Made by a program: the position numbers and the translations under genes. The notes below the pieces were generated by a model that was not told the origin of the DNA, ran no database searches, and worked only from the letters and a program-made list of their open reading frames with translations. A DNA stretch of 64,000 bases from JAMXLO01 sp037201625 (lineage in GTDB: Bacteria; Pseudomonadota; Alphaproteobacteria; Acetobacterales; Acetobacteraceae), in NCBI GenBank assembly GCA_037201625.1, contig JBBCGR010000004.1, positions 1,178,001 through 1,242,000 of the forward strand. The letters run 5' to 3'. Below are positions 63,146 to 64,000 of this stretch, piece after piece. Positions within the stretch are counted from its first letter, which is position 1, and each line of letters opens with the position of its first letter.

Positions 63146-64000
63146 ATGGACGCCAACGCCCCGCAACCCGGTGACGTCACCGACCGCAACCTCGCGCTCG
63201 AGCTTGTGCGCGTCACCGAGGCCGCCGCACTCGCCGCCTCGCGCTGGATCGGCCTCGGCAAGAAGAACGAGGCGGACGGCGCCGCGGTCGAAGCCATGCG
63301 CCGCGCCTTCGACCAGGTCGCGATCTCCGGCACCGTGGTGATCGGCGAGGGCGAGATGGACGAAGCGCCGATGCTGTATATCGGCGAGACCGTCGGAGCC
63401 GGCGGGCCGCCGATGGACATCGCCGTCGATCCGCTGGAGGGCACCACGCTGACCTCGAAGGGCGGGCCGTCCGCACTCGCCGTGGTGGCGCTGGCCGAGC
63501 ACGGCAACTTCCTGCACGCGCCCGACATCTACATGGACAAGATCGCCGTGGGCGGCGGATTGCCGGACGGCGTGGTGGACCTCGACGCGTCGGTGGCCAG
63601 CAACCTGCGGGAGTTGGCGAAGGCGAAGAAGTGCTCGGTCGGCGACCTGATGGCGTGCATCCTCGATCGCGACCGCCACAAGGAACTGATCGCGAAGGTG
63701 CGGGAGGCGGGCGCGCGCATCATGCTGATCAGCGACGGCGACATCACCGGTGCGGTCGCGCCTGCCACGCCCGAATCGGAGATCGACATCTACCTGGGCT
63801 CCGGCGGGGCGCCGGAAGGCGTGCTGGCGGCGGCGGCGCTGCGCTGCATCGGCGGGCAGATGCAGGGCCGGCTGATGTTCGAGAACGACGAGCAGGTGCA
63901 GCGGGTGAAGGAGATGGGCCATCCCGATCCGCGGCGGAAGTTCACGCTGGAGGAGATGGCGAAGGGCGACGTGATGTTCGCCTGCACCGGCGTCACCACA
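63146..64000 (+). CDS. glpX: Class II fructose-1,6-bisphosphatase GlpX (3' end outside window)
   Basis: Gluconeogenic phosphatase that removes the 1-phosphate from fructose 1,6-bisphosphate; inositol-phosphatase-like fold with divalent metals. The first 285 residues are present: DRNLALELVRVTEAAALAAS, GEGEMDEAPMLYIGE, the metal-site IAVDPLEGTT, GGLPDG, the ARIMLISDGDITGAV stretch and LGSGGAPEGVLAAAALRC. Ribosome site GGAGGAA before the ATG at 63146. The frame is open to the window edge. In related bacteria it normally follows hom directly. Confidence 0.96.
   Translation, partial: MDANAPQPGDVTDRNLALELVRVTEAAALAASRWIGLGKKNEADGAAVEAMRRAFDQVAISGTVVIGEGEMDEAPMLYIGETVGAGGPPMDIAVDPLEGTTLTSKGGPSALAVVALAEHGNFLHAPDIYMDKIAVGGGLPDGVVDLDASVASNLRELAKAKKCSVGDLMACILDRDRHKELIAKVREAGARIMLISDGDITGAVAPATPESEIDIYLGSGGAPEGVLAAAALRCIGGQMQGRLMFENDEQVQRVKEMGHPDPRRKFTLEEMAKGDVMFACTGVTT

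Overview
The window is GC-rich (GC-rich third codon positions almost throughout) and reads as a chromosomal segment of an alphaproteobacterium, most likely Rhodospirillales/Acetobacteraceae-like. The reasons are the gene string isoaspartyl methyltransferase-like / TolC / PopZ (DUF2497) / ValS, a class I PHA synthase, an AlaC-type aminotransferase next to homoserine dehydrogenase, class II FBPase GlpX, and abundant alphaproteobacterial intergenic palindromes. The exact genus cannot be told from the sequence.

Layout. 0-12.6 kb: msrB (cut by the left edge), a PNPOx-like flavoprotein, a three-gene minus-strand dehydrogenase operon (two aldehyde dehydrogenases and an SDR), periplasmic msrA, a lipoprotein, an OmpW porin behind a perfect FNR box, pdxJ, a large hybrid sensor kinase carrying a frameshift, and another lipoprotein. 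12.8-20.1 kb: tRNA-Ser(UGA), a two-gene operon of tiny proteins, then the Pcm-like / TolC (frameshifted) / PopZ / ValS block. 20.5-29 kb: TauE/SafE exporter, ThDP-dependent enzyme, PdxA/PdxA2-type dehydrogenase, a chemoreceptor ending in a PilZ domain, GST, a degenerate M28-like protein, a lipoprotein. 29.1-43.2 kb: one long plus-strand locus with a complete Opp/Dpp-type ABC importer, three solute-binding proteins and five amide/carbamoyl hydrolases (AtzG/AtzE-like pair, formamidase, amidase, M20 N-carbamoyl hydrolase). It is best read as uptake and stepwise deamidation of a nitrogenous compound. 43.2-50.6 kb: OmpA-type barrel, phaC, OmpA-like lipoprotein, alaC-like aminotransferase, hom. 50.6-63.1 kb: variable block between hom and glpX with a YcjX/YcjF pair, a divergent HtrA / pseudo-HtrA / LuxR module, two PIN-type toxin-antitoxin loci, a low-GC island with a MITE in a PD-(D/E)XK nuclease gene, a TPR protein and a cupin. 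63.1-64 kb: glpX, cut by the right edge.

Two features recur across the window. First, several otherwise well-conserved genes (hybrid kinase, tolC, OmpA-like lipoprotein, aminotransferase, perhaps one more) are each broken by a single-base indel in short GC runs. This points to sequence errors or recent phase changes rather than old decay. Second, at least two families of dispersed palindromic repeats occupy the intergenic spaces; one copy is read in frame and supplies the signal peptide of a solute-binding protein. The most system-like novelty is the HtrA-fold module at 53.0-55.6 kb: an intact cytosolic trypsin-like protease divergent from a paralogue that has lost all three catalytic residues and is translationally coupled to a LuxR-type regulator.
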